Of a stretch of DNA of 23,757 bases, positions 1 through 7,699 are shown piece by piece; the first letter of the stretch is position 1, and each line of letters starts with the position of its first letter. Source of the DNA: a virus; IMG/VR virus record IMGVR_UViG_3300044985_000095, positions 1-23,757 of that record. One strand, 5' to 3'. Position numbers and translations under genes: made by a program. The notes under the pieces were generated by a model. That model worked only from the letters and a program-made list of their open reading frames with translations. It made no database searches and was not told the origin of the DNA.

Positions 1-411
1 AGACAAGAGATGGGAGGCAAGTTCCCGTGGAGACTCCGCGTTGGTTCAGGCAATCGACGCACGTGGCTTGCTGACTTTGTGTTCACCGTCAACCCTGATC
101 AGGGTTGGCACGACATCAACCATGACATGAGTCACTTCATCGAACGTCGTAAGCATGGTGGTGCGCACACTGACTACCATGTACGACTGGAAGGTGCGGG
201 AGCCAGACTGATCGTGCGCAGGTTCTTGCGCGATGAGCCCTACGTCGATCCCAAGAAAGGTCGTGACCGTGTTGCGGATCGTGCAGTCCGAGTGGACGCT
301 GGAATCAAACGCTGGGACGCAAAGCTGAAGCGTGCGGTCAATGCGCTGAAGAAGCTCAAGAAACAACAACGTTACTATGATAAAGTTCTTGCTGAGCGCA
401 ACGCTCAATAA
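1..411 (+). CDS. Partial unknown phage protein with HDxSH zincin-like motif
   Basis: The reading frame is open to the left window edge. The first ATG is at 10, but only AAGAG sits directly against it, so the true start probably lies upstream and the gene is treated as 5' partial. Numbering from that ATG, the protein shows His38-Asp-Met-Ser-His42 followed by His53, His57 and Glu61. This resembles the HExxH-plus-distant-ligand layout of zinc metallopeptidases. The last 35 residues are a Lys/Arg-rich predicted helix. Small proteins with an HDxSH-type motif are, as I recall, found near terminase genes in other phages, but I cannot name the family. Zinc binding and peptidase activity are inference. 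The gene is separated from the terminase by a strong terminator, so it probably closes the preceding transcription unit. Confidence 0.7.
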   Translation, partial: RQEMGGKFPWRLRVGSGNRRTWLADFVFTVNPDQGWHDINHDMSHFIERRKHGGAHTDYHVRLEGAGARLIVRRFLRDEPYVDPKKGRDRVADRAVRVDAGIKRWDAKLKRAVNALKKLKKQQRYYDKVLAERNAQ

Positions 412-437
412 CTCCAACAGCCAGAACACACCATTCC

Positions 438-464
438 GGGACTCCTAGCGAGTCCCTTCTTTTT
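438..464 (+). terminator. Rho-independent terminator upstream of terminase gene
   Basis: A perfect 7-bp stem, GGGACTC (438-444) with GAGTCCC (450-456), encloses a 5-base loop CTAGC. It is followed at once by the T-rich run TTCTTTTT (457-464). It lies 27 bases after the stop of the first gene and 20 bases before the terminase start, so it separates the upstream unit from the packaging and head genes. Partial read-through is possible, because no clear promoter is visible between it and the next start. Confidence 0.85.
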
Positions 465-483
465 GGGCTAAGCTCGCCTGACC

Positions 484-2079
484 ATGGGTCAGGTCATCTC
501 GCTAAACTTTGGTCTCGTCCACCAACCTCCATCGTTTGATTACGACTTCGACTTCGATGATCTCGACGACGAGATAAAAGAACAACTCCCTGAGAACACT
601 GCCGAGGTATTGCAGATGTTCTCGGAGGAGGATCTGCACTTCCTGCGCTGGCGTATCTGTTGGCAGCGCATGGCACGCGAAAAACAATTACCTCCCGAAG
701 AATTTCTCAACATGGAGAAGTTCATCTGGCTGATTCGGTCAGGTCGTGGATTCGGTAAAACGCTTACAGGTGCAAACTGGATTGGTGAACAGGCGTGGAT
801 GGTTCCGAGTTTCTACGCAGTCATCTCGCCGACGCACGACGATGTTCGGTACACATGCTTTGAAGGTCCAACGGGCCTGTACTCAGTTATTCCTCCATCC
901 CTCATCCATGATCGGAACCAAGCACTGCCGTCTGTCACGCTGAAGAACGGGTCTATCATTCGTGGGTTTGCGGGGGACACTCCCGAGCGTTTACGTGGAC
1001 CGCAGCATGCAGCCATCTGGTGCGACGAGATTGCATCTTGGAAATACCCTCAGGAGGCATGGGACAACATCCTCTTTGGATTGCGTCTCGGTGATACTCC
1101 GCGCATCTGCGTAACGGGTACTCCTAAGCCCACTCCGTTCGTGCGCAGGTTGCAAGCGGACAAGCGCACCATAGATGTCGTGGGATCTACCTATGAAAAC
1201 CGCGATAACCTGACTGACTACTTCTTCGATTCGATTGCCAAGTACGAGGGCACACGCGTTGGTCGGCAGGAGATCTGGGGTGAGGTACTGGACCCGGAAG
1301 AAGAAGGTTTCGTACAGCGCAGCCAGTGGCGCGTCTGGCCCAGTGATAAGCCCCTGCCGAAGTTCACTTACATTGTCATGTCTTATGATCCGGCGTTTAC
1401 GGAGCGGAACTTCGATAAGCGGAAGCAGGAGAATGATCCAACAGCCTGTTCTGTATGGGGTGTCTTCATGCTGCCGCGAAAGAATAAGCCGCCTCTCCCT
1501 CAGGTGATCCTGCTGGACTGTTGGGAAGATTGGCTGGGGTTCCCGAACCTGATTCGTCGCATCAAGAAAGAAAGAAAGTATACCTACGGGGATGCCGATG
1601 AGCCGCTGATTAAGCCGGTAATTATTTCAAAAGCTAGGCGCGTCAAACACCAAGGACGTCGTCCCGACATCATCTTGATTGAAGAGAAAGCCTCCGGCAT
1701 CTCTCTACGTCAGCAGTTGCTCGAAGAGAATATCTTGACTCACGGCTACAATCCGGGTAATGAAGACAAGCTAACGAGACTTCATTATGTTTCACCGATG
1801 TTCGCGGCGGGCAGAATATGGGCAGTTGAGTCAGAGATCAATCCGGGGAACTTTAAGACATGGGCAGATCCTCTCATCTCCCAAGTGTGTTCGTACGTCG
1901 GGCCGGGGTCTATCGAGCGCGACGATTTGCTCGATTCTGCGACGCAGGGGCTGCGCTTACTCATGGATAAATTCTTCGGTCCCTTCACGGTGGTTGACAC
2001 AACTGAGGACCGCGAACGAGCACGCGCCCGTGAGATAGCAGAGCGACGCCTTGGTAAACGTGAGAATCCATATGGCTGA
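484..2079 (+). CDS. terL: Terminase large subunit (DNA packaging ATPase/nuclease)
   Basis: This 531-residue protein is the motor that cuts concatemeric DNA and pumps it through the portal. The N-terminal ATPase domain has a Walker A motif GRGFGKT at about residues 87-93, a Walker B AIWCDEI with Asp181-Glu182, and a coupling motif VTGTPKP at about 210-216. The C-terminal RNase H-like nuclease domain begins near MSYDPAF (Asp302). It continues through LIEEKASG (Glu400/Glu401) and ends with DDLLDSATQ (Asp484 and neighbours), which supplies the usual acidic metal ligands. Residues 18-32 are strongly acidic. Length and motif order match the gp17-like Terminase_6 type. No good Shine-Dalgarno sequence precedes ATG 484, which is unusual for this window. 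No small terminase subunit is visible here, so it may lie upstream. Confidence 0.96.
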   Translation: MGQVISLNFGLVHQPPSFDYDFDFDDLDDEIKEQLPENTAEVLQMFSEEDLHFLRWRICWQRMAREKQLPPEEFLNMEKFIWLIRSGRGFGKTLTGANWIGEQAWMVPSFYAVISPTHDDVRYTCFEGPTGLYSVIPPSLIHDRNQALPSVTLKNGSIIRGFAGDTPERLRGPQHAAIWCDEIASWKYPQEAWDNILFGLRLGDTPRICVTGTPKPTPFVRRLQADKRTIDVVGSTYENRDNLTDYFFDSIAKYEGTRVGRQEIWGEVLDPEEEGFVQRSQWRVWPSDKPLPKFTYIVMSYDPAFTERNFDKRKQENDPTACSVWGVFMLPRKNKPPLPQVILLDCWEDWLGFPNLIRRIKKERKYTYGDADEPLIKPVIISKARRVKHQGRRPDIILIEEKASGISLRQQLLEENILTHGYNPGNEDKLTRLHYVSPMFAAGRIWAVESEINPGNFKTWADPLISQVCSYVGPGSIERDDLLDSATQGLRLLMDKFFGPFTVVDTTEDRERARAREIAERRLGKRENPYG

Positions 2080-2431
2080 TGAGTCTTCCGACCTCAAGCT
2101 CGACGTCCCCTACTTTATGCATGAGCCTGTCCAGCATCTGAAAGCGATTAAGTGGTGTGACGGCCACTGGGCAGAGCTGATGTTCGCCTTGAGAGAGCGC
2201 GGTCTGGACGATCAGATTGCCGAGGATGCAGAAGAGTTAAATGCGAAGTTCGTGAGCGGTGAACTCGATCCGTGTTGGGAAGGCACCAACATGATCAACA
2301 TGGGGGCACTGGAGATCTTCGGACCTGACAGGATCATCAAGGAAAATGCTGGGTGTCCGGTATGCGCATTCGCAAATATTATCCCCCATGTAGCTGACCT
2401 CATGGCGCGGAAATACGGGAGCGTCAACTGA
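2072..2431 (+). CDS. Small conserved phage protein between terminase and portal
   Basis: I chose ATG 2072 over an in-frame TTG at 2051. It gives a 119-residue product and an 8-base overlap with the terminase stop (ATGGCTGA), with a weak GTGAG upstream. The product is acidic and mostly helical, and has a CPVC motif near residues 93-96 plus single cysteines near positions 29 and 69. Four cysteines could allow a metal site, but the spacing does not match a known zinc finger. The gene ends in a TGATG overlap with the portal gene, so translation of the three genes is probably coupled. I do not recognise the family. The position between terminase and portal suggests a packaging or head-assembly accessory role, which is inference. 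Confidence 0.8.
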   Translation: MADESSDLKLDVPYFMHEPVQHLKAIKWCDGHWAELMFALRERGLDDQIAEDAEELNAKFVSGELDPCWEGTNMINMGALEIFGPDRIIKENAGCPVCAFANIIPHVADLMARKYGSVN

Positions 2432-5040
2432 TGCCACCGGAAGAAGTAGGTGCGGTCGAAACATTTGCTGATGTCCCTGATAAAGTAATCGACACTGACG
2501 ACGGTGGTGCCATCGTAACCGTCGATGATGACGTTCCGAAGAGACCAGATCGTGCGTGGTATGAGAATATCGCGGATGACTTCGAAGACGGTGTTCTGGC
2601 GACAATTTGTACGCGCCTCATGGAAGATCTCGCCCGAGATGGCAAGGCGCGAGAGAAACGAGAAAAAGATTACGAGGAAGCTATCAAGCGCACGGGACTG
2701 GGCAAGGAGACGCCCGGTGGCGCTGACTTCGAAGGCGCGTCCAAAGCAGTACATCCCATGCTTACTTCGGCGGTAGTGGACTTCCAATCGCGTGCAATCA
2801 AGGAACTGATGCCACCGAATGGTCCGGTCAAGACCTACATCCCCGGTGACAATCCTGAGGTAGATCGCTTCAAGAAGGGTGATCGCATCAAGAACTACAT
2901 GAACTGGCAGTTCTTGGAACAAATGCCTGAATTCCGCACTGAGCTGGAACAGCTCCTATCACAACTTCCTTTGGGCGGCTCGCAGTACCTGCGACTTGTT
3001 TACGATGAACAAAAGAAACGTCCTGTCCCGGTGTATTGGCCCAGCGACGACGTTCTTATCCCCTACGCAGCTTCGAACTTTTACACCTCAGAGCGTTGCA
3101 CCTTCGTTGAGCACGTTACTGAGTTTGAATTCAAGCAGCGTGTCAAAAGCAAAATGTACACTGACATCGGAGAGGTTCCCACTTCTGCGACTGCTACCGA
3201 AGAACCAACGCGACCTGCAAAAGCGACCGCTGCTGTGGAAGGTAAGGATCAGGTTGCACCCTACAACGAGGATGGACTGCGTAACGTCTACGAGGTCAAC
3301 TGCTGGTCCGATGAGCTGGACGAGAAGACCGGTTGGAGTCCGTATCGCATCACTATCGATGGTGCTGCCAGAAAAGTAGTTGCCGTCAATCGCAACTGGG
3401 AAGAAGAAGACGAGACTCACCAGCCGCTGCACTGGGTCGTTGAGTTCCCGTTCATACCGTGGCGCGGAGCGTGCTCAATTGGTCTAGGCCAAATGATTGG
3501 CTCCCTGTCAGGTGCCGCGACCGGTGCACTCCGTGCCCTCCTAGACACGGCACACATGAATAACATTCCCACCTTGCTACGACTCAAGGGGGCAAACTTC
3601 AGCGGACAGAGCAAAGAGCTACGTGTCGCTGCAGTTACCGAGATCGAGGGCGGCATTGCCGGTGATGACATTCGTAAGCTCATCATGCCGGTGCCGTTCA
3701 ATGAGCCGTCGCCCGTCCTGCTCGAACTGCTAGGTGTTGTTGACGGTCTCGGTAAAGGTGTCGTGCAGACGACCTTCGAGAAGTTGGGCGAGCAAAGTAC
3801 TCAGATGCCGGTTGGAACGACCCTTGCACTGATCGAAGAGGGCATGACCGTCTTCAGCGCAATTCATCTGCGCATGTTCCAAGCCATGACCATGGTCATA
3901 AAGATCCTGTGCCGGATCAATCGGATGTACTTGGACGAAGAGGATCTTAAAGACGACGTTGGAACGACACTCGCTCATCGGAAAGATTTTGATCCGCCGC
4001 ATGATGTCATGCCGGTTGCAGATCCGGAGATCTTTTCTGACGTTCAGCGCATGGCACAGCTGCAAGTTATTGCAGATCGTGCTGCAGCGATGCCTGAAGT
4101 TTACAACGTCAAGGAAGTCGAGAAGCGCATTCTCGAACGAACCAAAATTCCGAATCCTGACGAATTGCTTCTCCCTGATGACACACCAGAGGAGACGAAC
4201 GCAGTTAATGAGAATGCAGCGATGTCCTTGGGCAGACCCGTTGCTGCATTCCCCGACCAAAATCATTTAGCGCATTTGCAGGTTCACTTGGACTACGCAA
4301 TGTCGCCTCTCATGGGAATGAATCCCTTGATCGCTCCGCGCTTTATTCCGATGCTCATGGGTCACCTCGTTGAACACATCGCATTTTATTACGTCGAGTA
4401 CAACGTTGACCTTCTGCAAGCTACGACGGGAATGGACGACGAGCGGCTGGGACAGATGATGAAGCTTCGAGATCCCGAAGTTCGTAAAGAGATGGATAAA
4501 AATCTCGCACTTCAGTCGCAGGCTGTGATTCCAGCGGTGGATAAAGTTCTGTCGGGTCTCCAGCCAATTATTCAGCAGCTGCAGCAGACCATGCAGGAAC
4601 TGCAGCCAGAAGAGCCGCAGCCGCCGGTCGATCCGAATGCCATGGCAGCTATCGAGCAAGAGCGTGAAGCTGATCAAGCACGACATGAACGGGAGACCGA
4701 ACGCACGCAGTTGACCCTCGTAGATAAGCGCGAGGAACGTGAACACGAGAAAGAAATGACCTTTATGGAGCTTGACGCTGAGGAGCGACAGAAGGCTTTA
4801 GATTTGGCACGTGATGATGCCCAGAAAGCTCAAGAGTACGCTGCTCGACTTGAAGAGATTATGGAGCGCGAACGTGGCGAAGACGAGCGTACTGAGATGG
4901 AAATAGCTTCGCGCGAGTTGATGAATGCTGAGGACAATCTCACAGCACTTCAGATCGCAGGCGACAAGACAGTGACTGATCGGAAGAAGATCACGACCGG
5001 AGAGGGCAAAACGGACCCCCGGCCTCGCACGGATACCTAA
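2431..5040 (+). CDS. Portal protein, long form with coiled-coil C-terminus
   Basis: This 869-residue protein is the likely portal, the ring at the capsid vertex through which DNA enters and leaves and on which the head assembles. Support comes from its place directly after terminase and before scaffold and capsid. It also contains the portal-like stretches FEGASKAVHPM (about 100-110), GGSQYLRLVYD (about 182-192) and VYWPSDDVLIPY (about 201-212), and a helical region near 430-500 that could form the stem and crown. After a Gln/Pro-rich linker (about 711-735), residues about 735-850 are extremely rich in Glu, Arg, Lys and Gln and read as a long coiled coil or single helix. This makes the protein longer than most podovirus portals (about 500-750 residues). 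It starts by TGATG coupling to the upstream gene. Residues 1-45 are acidic and probably disordered. Confidence 0.88.
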   Translation: MPPEEVGAVETFADVPDKVIDTDDGGAIVTVDDDVPKRPDRAWYENIADDFEDGVLATICTRLMEDLARDGKAREKREKDYEEAIKRTGLGKETPGGADFEGASKAVHPMLTSAVVDFQSRAIKELMPPNGPVKTYIPGDNPEVDRFKKGDRIKNYMNWQFLEQMPEFRTELEQLLSQLPLGGSQYLRLVYDEQKKRPVPVYWPSDDVLIPYAASNFYTSERCTFVEHVTEFEFKQRVKSKMYTDIGEVPTSATATEEPTRPAKATAAVEGKDQVAPYNEDGLRNVYEVNCWSDELDEKTGWSPYRITIDGAARKVVAVNRNWEEEDETHQPLHWVVEFPFIPWRGACSIGLGQMIGSLSGAATGALRALLDTAHMNNIPTLLRLKGANFSGQSKELRVAAVTEIEGGIAGDDIRKLIMPVPFNEPSPVLLELLGVVDGLGKGVVQTTFEKLGEQSTQMPVGTTLALIEEGMTVFSAIHLRMFQAMTMVIKILCRINRMYLDEEDLKDDVGTTLAHRKDFDPPHDVMPVADPEIFSDVQRMAQLQVIADRAAAMPEVYNVKEVEKRILERTKIPNPDELLLPDDTPEETNAVNENAAMSLGRPVAAFPDQNHLAHLQVHLDYAMSPLMGMNPLIAPRFIPMLMGHLVEHIAFYYVEYNVDLLQATTGMDDERLGQMMKLRDPEVRKEMDKNLALQSQAVIPAVDKVLSGLQPIIQQLQQTMQELQPEEPQPPVDPNAMAAIEQEREADQARHERETERTQLTLVDKREEREHEKEMTFMELDAEERQKALDLARDDAQKAQEYAARLEEIMERERGEDERTEMEIASRELMNAEDNLTALQIAGDKTVTDRKKITTGEGKTDPRPRTDT

Positions 5041-5117
5041 GGTAGGTTGATCCGAGATGCAGATGTATAACCGACAGAATTGTTCCGTGAGGACTCCATA
5101 TTTAATGGGAGACGATG

Positions 5118-5351
5118 ATGGCAAACGACACAGGCAGTAAAGGCATGAGAAAGTACCCGAGTGGTCCGATTCACCAGCACAAGTCACTGGCGACGGGGTC
5201 TTCCCTGCAAAAAGCAGATACGAAGAATCTCGGAGGCGAGGTAAATCTGAAGGGCGGAATGGGCAAAGGCGGCACAATTTCGTCCAGTGGCAGCACCGGA
5301 GGTCCGCGCGGAGGGTCACCTCCGAAGACGTCACGTTCGACACCCGCGTAA
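5118..5351 (+). CDS. Small basic Gly/Ser-rich phage protein
   Basis: The product has 77 residues and is rich in Gly, Ser and Lys, with no hydrophobic core, so it looks disordered. Two ATGs at 5115 and 5118 share one frame. GGGAG at 5107-5111 gives better spacing (6 bases) for 5118, which I chose. It follows a 77-base gap after the portal gene, one of the few gaps in the window, in which I see no convincing promoter. A perfect 7-bp inverted repeat (CGGAGGT at 5297 and ACCTCCG at 5318) lies inside the gene but has no T run. The family is not recognised. Its location between portal and GroES suggests a minor virion or assembly protein, as inference only. Confidence 0.65.
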   Translation: MANDTGSKGMRKYPSGPIHQHKSLATGSSLQKADTKNLGGEVNLKGGMGKGGTISSSGSTGGPRGGSPPKTSRSTPA

Positions 5352-5363
5352 TTCAGGACTAAT

Positions 5364-5561
5364 ATGCCCGCCGAGACTGTGATTTTGCAGAGACTTCTGC
5401 AAAGGCTGAAGGAGGAGCAAGCCGCGTGCGTTAACTTGCTGGCGACACCGAAAGACAAATCAGCTTTCGGATACGGTGAAGCAAGTGGCATGTACCATGG
5501 CTTGTGTCGCGCCGAGCAGCTGTTCGAGGAAGTAGTCGGGGAAGAAGAAGACAGGATCTAA
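5364..5561 (+). CDS. Small helical phage protein of unknown function
   Basis: The 65-residue product begins at an ATG preceded by AGGA at 5355-5358 with 5-base spacing. It reads as two helices: a Leu/Gln/Arg-rich N-terminal helix and an acidic C-terminal helix ending in VVGEEEDRI, joined by a Gly-rich loop (FGYGEASGMYHG). Small proteins with this helix, GYGEASG loop, helix pattern are, from memory, common in phage structural operons, but I know of no assigned function. The stop codon overlaps the start of the GroES-like gene (TAATG), so the two are probably co-translated. Confidence 0.72.
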   Translation: MPAETVILQRLLQRLKEEQAACVNLLATPKDKSAFGYGEASGMYHGLCRAEQLFEEVVGEEEDRI

Positions 5562-6013
5562 TGATGGTTGCAAGTATGAGTGAACGAATCGCGCTGGACT
5601 ACGACAATGTAGATCAAGCTTTTCCGGAAGTGGATGCGGGCTTGGTGCCGTTTGGCAGCAGAGTTTTGGTTCAAAAACGCTCGCCCAAAAAGCGCCTGAA
5701 GAGCGGAATCATTGTTCCAGATGATGTCCGGGAGACTGAGTTTTGGAACACTCAGGTCGCTAAAGTCATCTTGCTTGGACCGGGTGCTTTCAAGAATCGC
5801 GACACTCTGGAGGTCTGGCCGGAAGGCGAGTGGGCACAGCCGGGAATGTATGTACGAGTTCCCAAGTACGGAGGCGACAAATGGTTCGTCGAAGTGCCTG
5901 AAGAAGAGGCGGAAAAAACAGGCGTCGATAAAGCGTGCTTCGTGCTCTTCAACGATTTGGATCTGAGTGGTCAAATCACGTGTAACCCAATGGATGTAAT
6001 CGCTTATCTGTAG
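5561..6013 (+). CDS. GroES-like co-chaperonin (phage-encoded)
   Basis: The 150-residue product matches the GroES/Cpn10 beta-barrel pattern. FGSRVLVQ (about 31-38) is the first strand. A lysine-rich mobile loop follows with the hydrophobic tripeptide IIV (50-52) in SGIIVPD. Then come AKVILLGPGAF (67-77), the PGMYVRVPKYGG strand (94-105) and FNDLDLSG (130-137). Family proteins cap GroEL-type chaperonins through the mobile-loop tripeptide. Phages such as T4 (gp31) carry their own version to fold the major capsid protein. At 150 residues it is longer than bacterial GroES (about 95) because of an N-terminal extension and an acidic insertion around 113-120. ATG 5561 overlaps the previous stop, and 5564 and 5576 are alternative starts; AGGA at 5553-5556 fits 5561 or 5564. 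No GroEL gene is present, so it presumably works with the host's. Confidence 0.88.
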   Translation: MMVASMSERIALDYDNVDQAFPEVDAGLVPFGSRVLVQKRSPKKRLKSGIIVPDDVRETEFWNTQVAKVILLGPGAFKNRDTLEVWPEGEWAQPGMYVRVPKYGGDKWFVEVPEEEAEKTGVDKACFVLFNDLDLSGQITCNPMDVIAYL

Positions 6014-6023
6014 GAGATAAAGC

Positions 6024-7088
6024 ATGCCACCTGAAGAAAAAGATATTGAAGACGTCAAAGACGGCGAGAAGGAAGAAGAATACGTTGCCGTAGAGGATGA
6101 CGCTGCAGGGGCTCCGCCTGACGACGGCGAGAAAGAAGGCGACGAAGAGGGCGAAGGCGCAGGCGAGGACGAGGGCGAGGGCGAAGGCGAAGGTGAGGCC
6201 GACGACAAGCGTCTTGCTGCTGATCAGGAAGATGAGGACGAGGGCGATAAGAAAGCTCGACGTAAAGTCGAGAACAAAAACCGTCGTAAGCGTCAGAAGG
6301 ATGCACGGGATCGTACTGAACGCGAACTGAATTTTCTCCGTACTCGGAATCAAGATCTGGAACAACGTTTCAGTCGCTTCGAGCAGGAGACGGATGCACG
6401 TGTCACTGGCAGCGAGATTGCCAACGTAGACGGTGCTATTAACAAGGCTCGTGCAGATCTGCAGCTTGCCAACACCGTTATTCAACAGGCTGTCGATCAA
6501 AACGATGGTAAAAACCTTGCGGAAGCGCTCGATCATCGTGACACTATTCGCGACAATCTTCGCGATCTTAATGAAGCTAAAAGCTATCTATCCACTACGC
6601 GTCGAAGTGGCGGAGACGCCATACAGCAGCAATTAGATCCGCGACACGTTGCGCATGCGCAGTCTTTCATGATAGATAACGACTGGTGGGACCCGTCTGG
6701 ACGTGACGAAGATTCTGTTAAGGTTTTGGAGATTGATCGTGCACTGGTCACGGAAGGATTTGACCCGACACAAAAAGATTATTGGGACGAGTTAAGAACT
6801 CGTACCGAAGCAGCATTACCGAAACGGTTTGATACCCGAAGCGGTGACCGTGGTGACGATTCTGGAGATGCGGGGTCCGGTAACGGGCAACAACCTTCGA
6901 ATAAGAACCGTGGACCCTCATTTCGAACCGGTGGACGTGAACGTCCACTGAAGAAGAACGAAGTTTACATCAGCCCGGAGCGTAAATCCGCAATGGAAGA
7001 AGCTGGTGTGTGGGACGATCCAGTGCTCCGCAACAAGTACCTGAAGGCGTACGCAACTTACGACACTTCGGCAGCGGAGGGAGCATAA
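6024..7088 (+). CDS. Putative capsid scaffolding protein, very acidic N-terminus
   Basis: This 354-residue protein sits between portal/GroES and capsid genes, the usual place for a scaffold. Residues 1-75 are almost entirely Glu, Asp and Gly, including a GEGEGEGE stretch. Residues 76-98 are basic (KKARRKVENKNRRKRQK), and about 98-190 form a long coiled coil (ELNFLRTRNQDLEQRFSRFE and onward). The C-terminal 60 residues are polar and basic and contain YISPERKSAMEEAG. An acidic, helical, non-enzymatic protein with a basic C-terminus is what is known for scaffolds that co-assemble with capsid protein. Homology is not proven here, and no protease domain is seen. ATG 6024 has a strong AGGAG at 6012-6016. 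The acidic run is encoded by imperfect GGCGAR hexamers. Confidence 0.72.
   Translation: MPPEEKDIEDVKDGEKEEEYVAVEDDAAGAPPDDGEKEGDEEGEGAGEDEGEGEGEGEADDKRLAADQEDEDEGDKKARRKVENKNRRKRQKDARDRTERELNFLRTRNQDLEQRFSRFEQETDARVTGSEIANVDGAINKARADLQLANTVIQQAVDQNDGKNLAEALDHRDTIRDNLRDLNEAKSYLSTTRRSGGDAIQQQLDPRHVAHAQSFMIDNDWWDPSGRDEDSVKVLEIDRALVTEGFDPTQKDYWDELRTRTEAALPKRFDTRSGDRGDDSGDAGSGNGQQPSNKNRGPSFRTGGRERPLKKNEVYISPERKSAMEEAGVWDDPVLRNKYLKAYATYDTSAAEGA
6147..6197 (+). repeat. Imperfect hexanucleotide repeat encoding Glu-Gly run
   Basis: A run of GGCGAG/GGCGAA-type hexamers with a few interruptions encodes the alternating Gly-Glu stretch of the scaffold-like protein, around residues 42-58. Such tracts can gain or lose whole units by slippage without breaking the frame, so the length may vary between relatives. 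Confidence 0.75.
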
Positions 7089-7090
7089 TC

Positions 7091-7669
7091 ATGGTAGCAA
7101 GACGTAGAACAGACACGAGACTGAATTCCGATCAATCGGGAGTTCGCGCTGATCGTCACATGAAGGACCGGAGTGTGACCGAAGACCGCGAGCTGTCAGA
7201 CGATGAGCGGGTGGCTGAGTTTCGCCAGCAGTACTTTCAATCTGCATTGCCAGATATTCCAAAGATACCGAGTTACCACGTTTGTTGGCTAACTACGGAG
7301 AATCCACGTGATCCGATTCACGCACGCATGCGGCTGGGCTATGAGCCGATCAAAGCGTCGGACATTCCCGGCTGGGACCATGCGTCCATCAAGTCGGGTG
7401 AGTGGGTAGGCTGTATTGGTGTGAACGAGATGATTGCTTTTAAGCTTCCCATCGAGTTGTACGAGCAGTACATGCGCATCAATCATCACGAGCAACCTCT
7501 TCAAGAAGAGGAGATGCTCAGCAGCCAGCTCCGTGAAATAGAAGCTGAGATGAACGCAGCCGCGAAGCGCGGCAAAATAAATTTGGAATTAGAAGATGGC
7601 ACAGCAGCGTTGGGAGTGGCACCGGAACCCCCTCCTTTTGCTTTGCAAACTGGGGAGGCACCGGAATGA
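7091..7669 (+). CDS. Conserved phage head-region protein of unknown function
   Basis: I chose ATG 7091 over an in-frame upstream start at 7010, because GGAGGGAG at 7076-7083 is well placed and the scaffold stop is just upstream. The 192-residue product has a basic N-terminus (MVARRRTDTR), and a compact central part with HVCWLTTEN, DPIHARMRLGYEP, SGEWVGCIGVNEM and AFKLPIELYEQYM. A Glu-rich helix and a Pro-rich C-terminus follow. This pattern is, from memory, common in phage genomes between scaffold and capsid genes, but I know no function. Candidate roles are a head-assembly or minor virion protein. Two cysteines (in HVCW and GCIG) do not form a recognised site. Confidence 0.8.
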   Translation: MVARRRTDTRLNSDQSGVRADRHMKDRSVTEDRELSDDERVAEFRQQYFQSALPDIPKIPSYHVCWLTTENPRDPIHARMRLGYEPIKASDIPGWDHASIKSGEWVGCIGVNEMIAFKLPIELYEQYMRINHHEQPLQEEEMLSSQLREIEAEMNAAAKRGKINLELEDGTAALGVAPEPPPFALQTGEAPE

Positions 7670-7699
7670 TCTTTGATCTAGTATCTGGAGGCTCATATC

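Noticed and set aside
2212-2922. A 236-codon open frame on the minus strand crossing the small gene and portal gene
   Set aside because: It lies fully antisense to two well-supported genes, has no plausible family pattern and no ribosome-binding site. It is a by-product of codon usage.
5041-5114. Possible promoter between portal and the next gene (TTGATC and TATAAC)
   Set aside because: The spacer is only 12 bases and the alternative pair (TTGTTC, TATTTAA) is also too close, so neither is a credible sigma70 promoter.
5297-5324. Perfect 7-bp inverted repeat CGGAGGT/ACCTCCG
   Set aside because: It lies inside a coding frame with a 14-base loop and no T run, so it is not a terminator. It may be chance in Gly/Pro-rich coding sequence.
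2431-6040. The shared N-terminal MPPEE of portal and scaffold-like proteins
   Set aside because: Only five residues are shared and the DNA around them differs, so it gives no support for a duplication.
5558-6208. A minus-strand frame rich in Ser and Pro opposite GroES and scaffold genes
   Set aside because: Its Ser/Pro repeats are the reverse complement of the GGCGAR tract. The plus-strand genes have clear motifs and ribosome-binding sites.
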